DNA of 53,901 bases, from the NCBI GenBank assembly GCA_031292215.1, contig JARLHO010000123.1, positions 1 to 53,901 of the forward strand. The letters are read 5' to 3'. Source of the stretch: Syntrophobacteraceae bacterium (GTDB taxonomy: Bacteria; Desulfobacterota; Syntrophobacteria; Syntrophobacterales; Syntrophobacteraceae). Within the stretch, counting starts at the first letter, position 1. Each line of letters starts with the position of its first letter. The notes under the pieces are model-generated. The model was not told the DNA's origin and searched no databases. It worked only from the letters and a program-made list of their open reading frames with translations. This document shows positions 17,556 through 26,260 of this stretch, piece after piece. Both the position numbers and the translations under genes were made by a program.

Positions 17556-18632
17556 ATGGCGCAAAGAGTGATCAATTTCAATCCGGGCCCATCCGCCCTG
17601 CCTCTTTCGGTGTTGGAGCAGGCAAAGAGTGAGATGCTCGATTTTCAAGGCTCCGGGATGTCTGTGCTGGAGACGAGTCACCGCTCCAAGCAGTTCGAAG
17701 CGGTCTTGGACAGCGCAATTCAGAGGACCCGGCGCTTGCTGGGACTAGATGAAAGCTACCATGTACTGTTCATCCAGGGCGGGGCGAGCATGCAATTCGC
17801 CATGGTCCCGATGAACTTTGCCAACGGGCGGCCCGTCGATTACGTGGACACGGGCACATGGTCGACCAAGGCGATTAAAGAAGCCCGTATATGCGGAAAA
17901 GAGACGCGGGTGGTTGCAAGCTCGGAAGATGCCAAGTTCACCTATATCCCCGGGAAGGTCCCCGTTAACCCCGATGCGGCCTATCTGCATATAACCTCGA
18001 ACAATACGATTCGCGGCACCCAGTGGAAAAGCTTTCCCGATGCGGGAGATGTCCCGCTGGTTAGCGACATGTCCTCTGATATCTTCAGCCGCAGGTTCGA
18101 TCCGCGCCCCTTCGGCCTGATTTATGCCGGGGCTCAGAAAAACGCAGGCCCTGCCGGGGTGACACTGGTCATCATCCGCGATGATATGTTGAAAAAAGCG
18201 TCCAAAGAGCTTCCAACGATGCTCCGATACGCTACGTACGCGGACAACAGATCCCTTTACAACACTCCGCCGTGCTTTTCGATCTACCTTTGCGAACTGG
18301 TGCTCAAGTGGATCGAAGAGACCATCGGCGGCCTGGACCAGATGGAGCAGATAAACGAGGAAAAGGCCGCCCTCCTCTATGACTACATCGACGGCCAGGA
18401 CTTCTACAGGGGGACCGCCAGGCCGGATTCGAGGTCGCGCATGAATATCACCTTCCTGCTGCCCGAAGCCGATCTGGAGAAGGACTTTATCGCCGGCGCA
18501 GCCGAAGCCGGCCTCTACGGGCTAAAAGGCCACCGCTCGGTAGGCGGCCTTAGGGCCTCGATCTACAATGCGACCACCCTGGAGTCGGTAAAGGCGCTTG
18601 TCGATTACATGGATCGTTTTGCAAAGCGTTAA
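17556..18632 (+). CDS. serC: phosphoserine aminotransferase
   Basis: 358 residues. It is the PLP enzyme converting 3-phosphohydroxypyruvate and glutamate to phosphoserine in serine synthesis. It begins with VINFNPGPSALP and has the PLP-lysine motif GAQKNAGPAGVT near residue 200. The C-terminus holds GLKGHRSVGGLRASIYN, which binds the phosphate of the substrate. The ATG at 17556 follows AGGAGAGG and is preferred to an in-frame start 33 bases upstream. It is a single-gene unit with its own terminator. Confidence 0.95.
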   Translation: MAQRVINFNPGPSALPLSVLEQAKSEMLDFQGSGMSVLETSHRSKQFEAVLDSAIQRTRRLLGLDESYHVLFIQGGASMQFAMVPMNFANGRPVDYVDTGTWSTKAIKEARICGKETRVVASSEDAKFTYIPGKVPVNPDAAYLHITSNNTIRGTQWKSFPDAGDVPLVSDMSSDIFSRRFDPRPFGLIYAGAQKNAGPAGVTLVIIRDDMLKKASKELPTMLRYATYADNRSLYNTPPCFSIYLCELVLKWIEETIGGLDQMEQINEEKAALLYDYIDGQDFYRGTARPDSRSRMNITFLLPEADLEKDFIAGAAEAGLYGLKGHRSVGGLRASIYNATTLESVKALVDYMDRFAKR

Positions 18633-18655
18633 TTTCAAGACACCCTCGATTATAA

Positions 18656-18692
18656 AAGAAGCTCCATCCAGCCGGTGGAGCTTCTTTTTTTT
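18656..18692 (+). terminator. intrinsic terminator of serC
   Basis: GAAGCTCCA and TGGAGCTTC form a nine-pair stem with a nine-base loop, followed by eight T. It lies 25 bases after the serC stop. Confidence 0.9.
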
Positions 18693-18912
18693 CAGCGAGG
18701 CGCAAGTCTTCGGCCACTTTGCCCGACACCTTATCCTTTGACACAACGATCACCTCTCGATCTCCCCATTGGCCGCCACCTGTGGCAGCCGGGAGCATTA
18801 TTTGGCTCCCTGCAGATTTATTTATCGGATTGCGCGGATATGCCGACTAGGGTTTGCACAGGCAATAGTCTCTAGACTTTGGTTTGCAAATTTCAGAGAA
18901 GGAGAATAAAAA

Positions 18913-19275
18913 ATGAGCATTTCCGGAATCGCTTCAGCAACAAGCGCTTACACGCAAGGCACGGCCTCGGACGGAGATTCCGCAGCGGTTGAGGCCAAAG
19001 AGTCCACGGCTACAAAGCTCGCGGAACAATCGGGCAAATCCGGCTCGACATCGGGAAGTAGCCAGTCGTCGAGCAATGATACCTTGACCAAGATCAAAAT
19101 GTATGCAAATCAGCATATGGCGCCCGCCGACATTGCACAACGTTTGGGGCTATCGGTCGCCACAGTCGTGCAGGAAGCCTCGGCGGCAGGAGTAAACCTT
19201 AACTCCGGCAGTTCGTCCGCCCCTCCGCCCAGTACGAATCCGGCTGTGGGCAAAAATGTCGATACAACGGCGTAG
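18913..19275 (+). CDS. small Ser/Gly-rich protein with HTH-like segment, unknown
   Basis: 120 residues; function not recognised. The N-terminal two thirds is low-complexity (Ser, Thr, Gly, Ala) with no hydrophobic signal. A short ordered part (about 60-95) holds IAQRLGLSVATVVQEASAAG, which reads like a helix-turn-helix. A Pro/Ser tail closes the protein. The start is firm: AGAGAAGGAG lies nine bases before ATG. It is a single gene, followed by a long inverted repeat. The HTH-like stretch could bind DNA or be a small secretion-related helix bundle; I cannot choose. Confidence 0.65.
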   Translation: MSISGIASATSAYTQGTASDGDSAAVEAKESTATKLAEQSGKSGSTSGSSQSSSNDTLTKIKMYANQHMAPADIAQRLGLSVATVVQEASAAGVNLNSGSSSAPPPSTNPAVGKNVDTTA

Positions 19276-19310
19276 GCTGCTGCGTTATGAAATGGTTGCC
19301 ATGCAGTTCG

Positions 19311-19351
19311 TTTTCCTTTCCATGGCTGTGAAACAGCCATGGAAAGGAAAA
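19311..19351. repeat. 18-bp perfect inverted repeat
   Basis: TTTTCCTTTCCATGGCTG and its exact complement flank a five-base loop, 35 bases after the small Ser-rich gene. The stem itself ends in A/T pairs, so it may act as a terminator in both directions. Confidence 0.7.
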
Positions 19352-19431
19352 GTTTAGCCGCCGTATAACGTATCGCGCCCTTGGCTGCCGCGTAATAATT
19401 CGCCGGATTTTCTTGCGCGGGGACTTATCTT

Positions 19432-19749
19432 TTAATCGGCGCCCTTGTGTTCGATCGACCGCTCCAATACCTTGCCGCTTTTCGCGTCGACGCCCACCTC
19501 GTGTACAACGCCGTCTTTGCCTTTTATATCGAAGGAGTAGCGCAGCCCGCTACCTCCCTTCTCCTTTTCAAGCTCCTCGGTTACAATTTTGCCGGGAACC
19601 GCTTTTTCGGCAATGGAACGAGCCTGATCGATAGTGACCTTTGCCTGGGAGGAAAATTGCCGGCCAGGATAGGCGTAAGGCGTCACCGGCATCGCCATGC
19701 CGAAGATAACCGCAACTGTCGTAATTTTTAGAATTCTACAAAGATTCAC
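19432..19749 (-). CDS. PepSY-domain periplasmic protein
   Basis: 105 residues. An N-terminal signal peptide (about 1-27, ending near TPYAYP) is followed by one PepSY domain: VTIDQARSIAEKAVPGKIV, then a beta part and VGVDAKSGKVLERSIEH. PepSY domains are thought to inhibit peptidases or bind cations outside the cytoplasm; the role here is not known. The GTG start at 19749 is supported by AGAGAGG on the minus strand. It is a single gene convergent with the small Ser-rich gene. Confidence 0.85.
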   Translation of the reverse strand: MNLCRILKITTVAVIFGMAMPVTPYAYPGRQFSSQAKVTIDQARSIAEKAVPGKIVTEELEKEKGGSGLRYSFDIKGKDGVVHEVGVDAKSGKVLERSIEHKGAD

Positions 19750-20016
19750 GTCGCAACCTCTCTACAGTTTTTATCCACATCGAAATGATTGGGGATTTGG
19801 GTTCTTACAGGCAAGGCTGTTCATTCTCGCCCGGTTTACCTTCAGCCCTCTCTGATTCGGGGCGCTCTCAAAAATATACGATAGGCACAGGAATCAGGAA
19901 GGGAAAGTGGGGGTGTAATTCTTCAAGCCCCGGCGAATTGGCGATGTGGCAGGCAGCCGGTGGGGAGGCGAGGTTTTTTCGCCGGTCCATTAATTCCCTT
20001 GCGCGGAGCAATTCGT

Positions 20017-20928
20017 CTAGGCAGCGGGAACCAACCCGGTCGCTACGATGTCGGCATCCATTTGAAAGCGATCTTCGGCAAATCCTTGCTGTAATTCCGA
20101 TAGGGCTGCAGTAAAGTCCTGGTCGGTCATAATTTCCGAAGCGATGAGTTCGTTACGCTCCCTTAAGAGCCGCTCGATCTTGAAGGCTTCTATCTCAGGT
20201 CTTCGACCCTGTTGGAGTCCCAAGCCGACAAACGGGATCACCATCACTTGTATGGCTTCCAGGCCGGCTTCGCGCATCAACCGATACAGCCGGTGCCCGA
20301 TCAGTCTGTCGCCGCCCCGTAGCGATTGCAAAGTCCGTATCGCTTTTCGAAAGTCTGTGATGTGTTGTGGCTCCGGGGGGTCGCTGACCATTATTTCATC
20401 ATCTACGTCAATGATCGCGATAAGTCCGCCTGGACGGGTGACGCGGCGCATCTCGCAAAGCACGGCCAAAGGGTCGGAAAGGTGTTGGAATAGGAATCGA
20501 GCTACAGTCATGTCCCGGGAGGCGTCTTGTACGGGCATGGCAGTGGCGTCGCCGGCCAGGGTCGCGACCTTGACTCCGACCTGACCCGCGATGGTCTTAG
20601 CGATCTTTAGAGCTTCCGTATCCTGGTCCAGAGCCGTAACAAGACCCCCGTTTCCGGCCCGCCACGCTAAATCGAGGCTCAACGCTCCGGTCCCGGCCCC
20701 AACGTCGAGGATATCCCCGGAAATGTCCTTGAAACAGGCGAGCGACATAAGGGGGATGAGGCGGTGGAAATGAGTATGGATACTCTGCTTAATCAGCCAG
20801 CCATGGGGCTCTTCGCGGGGCAAAAGGAGTCTGCTCGCATCTTCTACCGATCGCACCCAATTCTCGATGACGGCTTTACTCATGAATGTTCCACGATCTT
20901 CTACCCGATCCCTAACATGGGCAGTCAT
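20017..20928 (-). CDS. class I SAM-dependent methyltransferase
   Basis: About 300 residues. The SAM-binding motif I ILDVGAGTGALSLDLA lies near residue 75, ALDQDTEALKIA supplies the acidic ribose-binding residue, and motif IV/post I regions follow (GDATAMPV, VTRPGGLIAIIDVDD). It resembles the Methyltransf_11/25 families, so the substrate is probably a small molecule but cannot be named. The start is uncertain: ATG 20928 has no clear ribosome binding site, while ATG 20883 (MSKAVIENW) keeps the whole domain. A tandem 10-bp repeat lies directly upstream. No metabolic neighbour gives a hint. Confidence 0.8.
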   Translation of the reverse strand: MTAHVRDRVEDRGTFMSKAVIENWVRSVEDASRLLLPREEPHGWLIKQSIHTHFHRLIPLMSLACFKDISGDILDVGAGTGALSLDLAWRAGNGGLVTALDQDTEALKIAKTIAGQVGVKVATLAGDATAMPVQDASRDMTVARFLFQHLSDPLAVLCEMRRVTRPGGLIAIIDVDDEIMVSDPPEPQHITDFRKAIRTLQSLRGGDRLIGHRLYRLMREAGLEAIQVMVIPFVGLGLQQGRRPEIEAFKIERLLRERNELIASEIMTDQDFTAALSELQQGFAEDRFQMDADIVATGLVPAA

Positions 20929-20929
20929 G

Positions 20930-20949
20930 TTCAATATACTTCAATATAC
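20930..20949. repeat. tandem 10-bp repeat upstream of the methyltransferase
   Basis: TTCAATATAC occurs twice head to tail directly before the first possible start codon. AT-rich and in promoter position, it could be an operator. Confidence 0.45.
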
Positions 20950-21003
20950 ATAAATACGATGGATACGAATGGCTCCCTCAAGCATACCCGAGTTTATCCC
21001 GGA

Positions 21004-23631
21004 TTACCATGCGCATCCCCTGGAAAGTGAATCCGCGTGGCCGTCCTTGGCCACCTCTGTTGTTAGACTCCATGTGCTCCCGTCTGAGACCGCCCGCACA
21101 TCGCCCTGCAAATCCGTCCTGTATATCGGTATATTTCTTTTTGCGCACCGCTTGAGCACGACAGGGGCGGGGAAGTGGAATAGATTTTCATAGCCGCAGC
21201 TAAAAACGACGGCTACGGGGCGAAGGGCGTCCAGAAACTCTTCGCAACTGGAGCGGCGGCTGCCGTGATGGGCCGCCACAAGAAGGGTCGGCCGGTTTTT
21301 ATCGATGCGGGGGATAATGGATTTTTCGATCGTCGAATCGATATCTCCTGGCAGGATCACCCGGGTTTTGCCAAAAGATATCTCGAAGACGAGCGAGAGG
21401 TCGTTTAGGTCCTTTCGGGACGCCTGTTCGATAAAATCCGCGCCAGGGTGGAGGAGCCGCACCCTGGCCGAGCCGATTTTCACCTCTTTTAGCAGGTCGG
21501 GAAATGTGCGAATAGCGATTTTTTGCTTCGAGGCTATTTCGTTTAAGCGGCGACGCGTTACCGTTGCTTCATAATCGTCTCCGGAAATTTCGCTCGTCCA
21601 AAACTGCCCCACGTCAAAATGTCGAAGGATAAAGCAAAGCCCGAGCGCGTGGTCGGGGTGATAGTGAGACAGGGCCACATAATCTAGCCTTCGGATGGAC
21701 TCATGCCAAAGAAGCGGGGCGACCACTTCGCTGCCGATATCATAGGAACCGGTCGGAAATCCCCCGCCGTCGATAAGCATTGTCTGGCCGCAAGGAAACC
21801 TTATAAGGGCGGAAGAGCCCTGTCCCACGTCGATAACGTCCACTCGAAGCGCGCCCATGCCGCCCGGTTGGAGCCGGTGAGCCGCACCTACGTTCATCGC
21901 TATGACCAGGGTAGACAGCACGGCGACGGCTGCGAGCCCGGCGGTCTTTAGTTTCTTGGGAAATGGGGCGAATAGAAGGCCCAGGGAGGCGTAAACCAAG
22001 ATAAGCCATACGGGTGAAAAGCTTCCGGTCCAAAAGAAGCTCCAGGAAAACCCGGCAAAAAATTTGATTACGCTCAAACAGACCTCGAGGAGGGGATTCA
22101 TGACATGGATGACGGGCCAGGCCAGCGTCTCGCTCAATGCGAAAAGCACTACGCTCAAAAGCCCTGCGGGAAGGATCACGAACCCCACGTAGGGCAGCAG
22201 GAAAATGTTGGCGATTACTCCGGCCGGGGAAAATCCGTTGAAGTAGTAGATGACGAGCGGAAGCAGCAAGATGTTTATCGCTATCGAAACCCAAAAGGCG
22301 TCTTCGAACTGCGAGACGATCTTTCCCGCCAAACTTTCCCGGCCAAAGGCGGGAAATAGGGTCGAAAGCCTTATCCTGTGAAACTTCGGATAGATAACGA
22401 TTATTGCCAAAACGCATGTAAACGTGAACTGGAAGGGGATCTGCGTAAGGCCGGCCGGGTCTGCTACGAGGATGACAAGGGCTGCCAGGGCCAGCATGGT
22501 AATAGAGTCAACGGAGCGGTACCGGAGGGAGGCCGCGAAAAACATCGCAAGGGTCAAAATGGACCGCCAGATGGTCGGTGTTCCAAACCCTGCCAGCAGG
22601 GCATAAAAGATACCGGCGGCAAAAGCGGGCAGAAGTGCCAGGCGCTGGTCGCTCACGCGGTTTAGGACCGAGGGGAAAAGCCGGCGAACCACCAGGCGGA
22701 CGAGCCAGAAGACGAAAACGCAGACCATCCCGATATGCAGACCCGAAACGGAAAGAAGGTGATAGAGGCCGGTCTGGTGGATTCGCTCCTCCCATTTGGC
22801 GTCCAGCAGGTGTTTGTAGCCCAGTATCATTGCCGCATAAAAAGCTGCGGGGCCGGGGTCAAGGGACCTTTTAGACCACAGGAGCGTTTTTTGCCGGAAA
22901 AGTTCTACCCGGCCTCTTATCGCATTGCATGCCGCCCCCAAAGACATGGCCGGCTCTTGCGCGATCTTTACGAGCATTCCCTTTTTTTTTAGAAAAAAAT
23001 GGCCGTAGAGGCCTTTGCCGGCCTGATAGCGCGCGTAATCGAACCCGCCTGGATTCCTGAAATTATGGAACCCCTTGAGAACAGCCTGGAAGATCACCCG
23101 GTCGCCGGGAAGAAGAAAAACCCCCGGGGCTGAGGAGTCCTCTGCCGGCATGCCCAACACGATCTCGCCGTCCAGGACCGTTTGTCCCTCCCCGGTCATT
23201 GCCCGGAGCAGGTGGAGCGGGACCCTGATTTTTTCCGGATAATATTCGGGGGCGCCGCAGACTTCGGCCATAAAGCAGGCGGGGCGCCCGTCAAGAAACG
23301 GCTTAAGCTGCCCGGGAAAGTGCGGGGCGGCAGCCTTTGAGGCCCACATGCCAAAGACAAAGAACAACAAGGCAGGGGCGATAAAGATGCGTCGGTGAGC
23401 AGGGGCCGGTGAAGCGGTCGGGGGGCGAGTGGGCGCATCGTAGCCCCGCCGCCTTCCGGTAAAAAACAAAACGGAGGCCATGGCGGCGAGCAGAACAAAG
23501 GCCGCGGCGGCAAGGCAAGGGAGTGGAAGCGGGAGTCTATTGCCCGAAAGGCGGTCGACCGATATCCCGAGCATAAAAAGGATCGTAAGCCAGACAAGCG
23601 GACGTGAGGGCATCGCGTCTTCCGAATGCAT
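21004..23631 (-). CDS. comEC: ComEC/Rec2 DNA-uptake channel protein
   Basis: 875 residues. ComEC carries single-stranded DNA across the inner membrane during natural transformation. Two N-terminal transmembrane helices precede an OB-like DUF4131 domain (about 40-200). A polytopic Competence domain follows (about 230-530), including GLYHLLSVSGLHIGMV. The C-terminus is a metallo-beta-lactamase-like nuclease domain (about 580-860) with DVIDVGQGSSALI, SHYHPDHALG and AAHHGSRRSS, so the metal ligands appear intact. ATG 23613 (MPSRPLVW) with GGAAGA upstream is an alternative start. It is alone; no other com genes are in view, so competence is only a suggestion. Confidence 0.92.
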   Translation of the reverse strand: MHSEDAMPSRPLVWLTILFMLGISVDRLSGNRLPLPLPCLAAAAFVLLAAMASVLFFTGRRRGYDAPTRPPTASPAPAHRRIFIAPALLFFVFGMWASKAAAPHFPGQLKPFLDGRPACFMAEVCGAPEYYPEKIRVPLHLLRAMTGEGQTVLDGEIVLGMPAEDSSAPGVFLLPGDRVIFQAVLKGFHNFRNPGGFDYARYQAGKGLYGHFFLKKKGMLVKIAQEPAMSLGAACNAIRGRVELFRQKTLLWSKRSLDPGPAAFYAAMILGYKHLLDAKWEERIHQTGLYHLLSVSGLHIGMVCVFVFWLVRLVVRRLFPSVLNRVSDQRLALLPAFAAGIFYALLAGFGTPTIWRSILTLAMFFAASLRYRSVDSITMLALAALVILVADPAGLTQIPFQFTFTCVLAIIVIYPKFHRIRLSTLFPAFGRESLAGKIVSQFEDAFWVSIAINILLLPLVIYYFNGFSPAGVIANIFLLPYVGFVILPAGLLSVVLFALSETLAWPVIHVMNPLLEVCLSVIKFFAGFSWSFFWTGSFSPVWLILVYASLGLLFAPFPKKLKTAGLAAVAVLSTLVIAMNVGAAHRLQPGGMGALRVDVIDVGQGSSALIRFPCGQTMLIDGGGFPTGSYDIGSEVVAPLLWHESIRRLDYVALSHYHPDHALGLCFILRHFDVGQFWTSEISGDDYEATVTRRRLNEIASKQKIAIRTFPDLLKEVKIGSARVRLLHPGADFIEQASRKDLNDLSLVFEISFGKTRVILPGDIDSTIEKSIIPRIDKNRPTLLVAAHHGSRRSSCEEFLDALRPVAVVFSCGYENLFHFPAPVVLKRCAKRNIPIYRTDLQGDVRAVSDGSTWSLTTEVAKDGHADSLSRGCAW

Positions 23632-24403
23632 GGATAGGATAGGCCAAATTATGTTCCATTAGCGCTTATTTCACAATGGCTTTCTTACATGAAACTTCAG
23701 CCGTGGGACAGGTGGAGCAAAGCGCAACCCATCGGATTGATCGAAACCCGATTTGGACCATTGGAGCCAGGAGTTGGCAATTATTTAATTTTTCTGCTAT
23801 GTTAATAAGATTGTCCCAGCAGATGAAAAATTTTTTAAAGTCCCTGGCCACTTTGCGGCGAACCGGCATGCTTTGTCATACTTTTTAAAAACAGCTCGAC
23901 CGGCGCGCAGAGGGGGCTTTGCGGAGGAAAAGACAGTCGCAAAAGTCGCAGGAGTAGACAGTCCCTTGGCTTTTTTCTTGTTCGGGCTTCATTTCGATAT
24001 AATTGTGATATCGACAACATTTTGACAATTAGTATGATGGGACGCTCCATTCATTAGCGGCGGCGAATGTGTGGGTGGGCACAGTTTCACCGTGCCCACC
24101 GAAAAGGTGAACAAGATGAGGCCTTGCCCACCCTAAAAAAAACCGGCACAATATTTTGGCCCGAGTATCAGATCTAATCCATGAATGCCGTGCAGAGAGC
24201 ACTATCCAAATTCAAATCGAAAACGGGAAACTATGCCAAAGAGCATTAAAAATCAAACGTTTATAGCTGCCGATTCAAAATTTACCGGACAATAGTGCTC
24301 GGATACTATTTCGCTATATTTGTCCGATGATTATCCTTGGCTTCGTTGGAAACATCATGTGTTTAAACATATATGGCGACATGAAAAATAGAAAGATGCA
24401 AAG
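23632..24403. other. gene-free stretch with repeat-like segments
   Basis: About 770 bases without a supportable gene. At 23706-23733 it holds GGTGGAGCAAAGCGCAACCC, a member of the dispersed GGGTTGCGC-type elements also seen near 25870 and 25930. At 24074-24100 GGTGGGCAC and GTGCCCACC form a nine-pair inverted repeat. The last 250 bases are AT-rich and probably hold the promoter of the histidine kinase, but no clear -35/-10 was seen. Confidence 0.45.
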
Positions 24404-25666
24404 ATGAATAATTCCGGGCTACCCGGGTTTGAGGAAATCCGGCGGCAAGCCGAAAAGATCATCGGAAACAGTGGGGGAAAGGGCGAGGTCCGGGACATCT
24501 TCTCGCTCTTGCGTGATCTGGAGGTCCAAAACGAGGAGCTGCGGCAGGCGCAAAAGGAACTGGAAAAGTCCAGGAATGCGTACAGGGACCTCTATAATTT
24601 TGCCCCGGTTGGCTACGTGAGTCTCGATAAACATGGGACCATCGTCACGGTAAACCTAACGGGTTGCGATATCCTCCACTTTGTGAGCGAAGAGTTGATC
24701 GGGCAGGGGTTTTCCCGGTTCGTCCACCCGTTGGATCATACTATTTATTTCGGGCTGGTAAAAGATTTGTCCGATACGACGGCAGGAAAACGCAAGGGAG
24801 AAATGAGGCTCATCGGCCGCGGGGGCGCGACTTTTCATGCCCGCGTGGAGCTTAGCGGTTCCGCCGACGATCGTGGCCGATTTTCCGGATTACGAATAGT
24901 GTTTCTGGATATATCCGAGCAAAAAAAGGGGGAAGAAAAGCTCAAAAAATATGCCGAGAAATTGGAGCGGAGCAATCGGGAATTAATGGACTTCGCTTTT
25001 ATCGCCTCCCATGACCTGAATGAACCCCTTCGAAAGATCCAGGCATTCGGGGATCGGTTGCAACGCAAGTTCGCACCCGCCCTGGGCAAGGAGGGCCTGG
25101 AATACGTGGAGAGGATGCGGGGGGCCACCAAACGGCTCCAGGATATGATCGGGGGCCTCCTCGAGTATTCAAGGGTAGTTACCACGGGGGCCGGTTTTGT
25201 GGCTGTCGACCTGGAGATGCTGGTCCGAGATGTCCTCTCGGACCTCGAATGGCAGATAGAAAAGAACGGAGCAGCCCTCACCGTGGAAAATCTTCCTGCC
25301 CTGGACGTCGATTCGAACCAGATGCGCCGGCTTTTTCAAAATCTTATCTCCAACGCGCTGAAATTTCATGGGCAGGCCCCTGTCCGGATAAAGATATACG
25401 GCAGACCGCGCGAGGTTCGCCAAAATGAGGTCCAATACCTGGATATAATAGTTGAAGATAACGGTATCGGTTTCGAACAAATCCATGCCGAACGCATTTT
25501 CTCGCTATTGGAGCGGCTGCACGGCAGGAGCGCCTATGAAGGCACAGGCATGGGGCTTGCCATCTGCCGGCGAATCGTCGAGCGCCACGGAGGCTCCATC
25601 ACGGCTCAAGGCGTGCCGGGAAAGGGTGCGACCTTCACGATCACGCTACCGACCAAACACCAATAA
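24404..25666 (+). CDS. soluble PAS-domain sensor histidine kinase
   Basis: 420 residues with no transmembrane segment, so a cytoplasmic sensor. A coiled coil (about 38-60) leads into a PAS domain (about 60-175, starting YRDLYNFAPVGYVSLDKHG). The HisKA dimerisation domain has H203 in FIASHDLNEPLRK. The ATPase domain shows the N box QNLISNALKFHG, DNGIGF, and GTGMGLAICRRIVERHGG. The HD-LNEPLR wording is that of the phytochrome-like/bacteriophytochrome kinase group. No response regulator is adjacent; the nearest, a CheY-like gene at 32817, is 7 kb away. Its signal is unknown. Confidence 0.92.
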   Translation: MNNSGLPGFEEIRRQAEKIIGNSGGKGEVRDIFSLLRDLEVQNEELRQAQKELEKSRNAYRDLYNFAPVGYVSLDKHGTIVTVNLTGCDILHFVSEELIGQGFSRFVHPLDHTIYFGLVKDLSDTTAGKRKGEMRLIGRGGATFHARVELSGSADDRGRFSGLRIVFLDISEQKKGEEKLKKYAEKLERSNRELMDFAFIASHDLNEPLRKIQAFGDRLQRKFAPALGKEGLEYVERMRGATKRLQDMIGGLLEYSRVVTTGAGFVAVDLEMLVRDVLSDLEWQIEKNGAALTVENLPALDVDSNQMRRLFQNLISNALKFHGQAPVRIKIYGRPREVRQNEVQYLDIIVEDNGIGFEQIHAERIFSLLERLHGRSAYEGTGMGLAICRRIVERHGGSITAQGVPGKGATFTITLPTKHQ

Positions 25667-26260
25667 ATCCCGATCAAAGCCCGGTGAATCGGGGCGGCGT
25701 GTCGCCGCAGACGGGTTGCCAAGCCCCGACCTGCCCGACTGGCTGCGCCGGCGGCAGTTCGGACGGCAGTCCGCACCGCCTGCCGGGTGATGTATTCACA
25801 AAAAGTTTCATCTCGTTCAAACCGCATCCCCGGAGGCTGCGGCCCAGTTTGTATGAAACTTCACTTGTAGGTTGGGCTTAGCGCAGCGCAGCCCAACAAA
25901 CAGGAGCGCCGGTTGGGCCAAACTTGTAGGATGGGTGTAACGGAGTGCAACCCATCGCCTCTTGACGCATCTTTTATGAAACCTCAGATTGAAAGGGCCG
26001 GTGGCCCCCCCGCTAAATCCTTCGAAACGCCGGAATGACGCGCGCTGCCTGAAGTTTCGTCCTCGATAAAACCCCGTCTAAAAAACAGGGCGGCGCCGCT
26101 TGTATGCCTTTTCCAGCGGTTCCTTGCCGCCGGAAAGCCGGTATGCCGTTTCTTTTCTTTATCGTTTCCCTCAGTTTTTTTCGCTTCACCAATTCACCAA
26201 TTCACCGGCCCTTATTATCTTATTTTAAGATAGTAATTAGATAGATGAGGAGGACCGGCA
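25667..26260. other. gene-free stretch bracketed by GGTGAATG-type repeats
   Basis: About 590 bases with no supportable gene. Near its left edge CCGGTGAATCGG (25681-25692) and near its right edge the inverse TTCACCAATTCACCAATTCACCGGC (26185-26209) face each other. Inside are two hairpin elements (separate entry). The right copy continues into CTTATTAT, as does the copy beside the aminopeptidase. Confidence 0.5.
25871..25956. repeat. two GGTTGGGC/GGATGGGT hairpin elements
   Basis: TTGTAGGTTGGGCT...AGCCCAAC (stem 25871-25878 with 25890-25897) and TTGTAGGATGGGT...ACCCATC (stem 25930-25936 with 25950-25956) share the TTGTAGG lead and the GCGCAGCG/CGGAGTGC type loop. They belong to the palindromic TAGGTTGGG...AACCCAAC elements scattered through many bacterial genomes. 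A half copy lies near 23710. Confidence 0.6.

Noticed and set aside
18550-18798. 82-codon minus-strand frame with a fair ribosome binding site and protein-like start
   Set aside because: It runs through the serC terminator and into the end of serC on the opposite strand, which makes a real gene unlikely.
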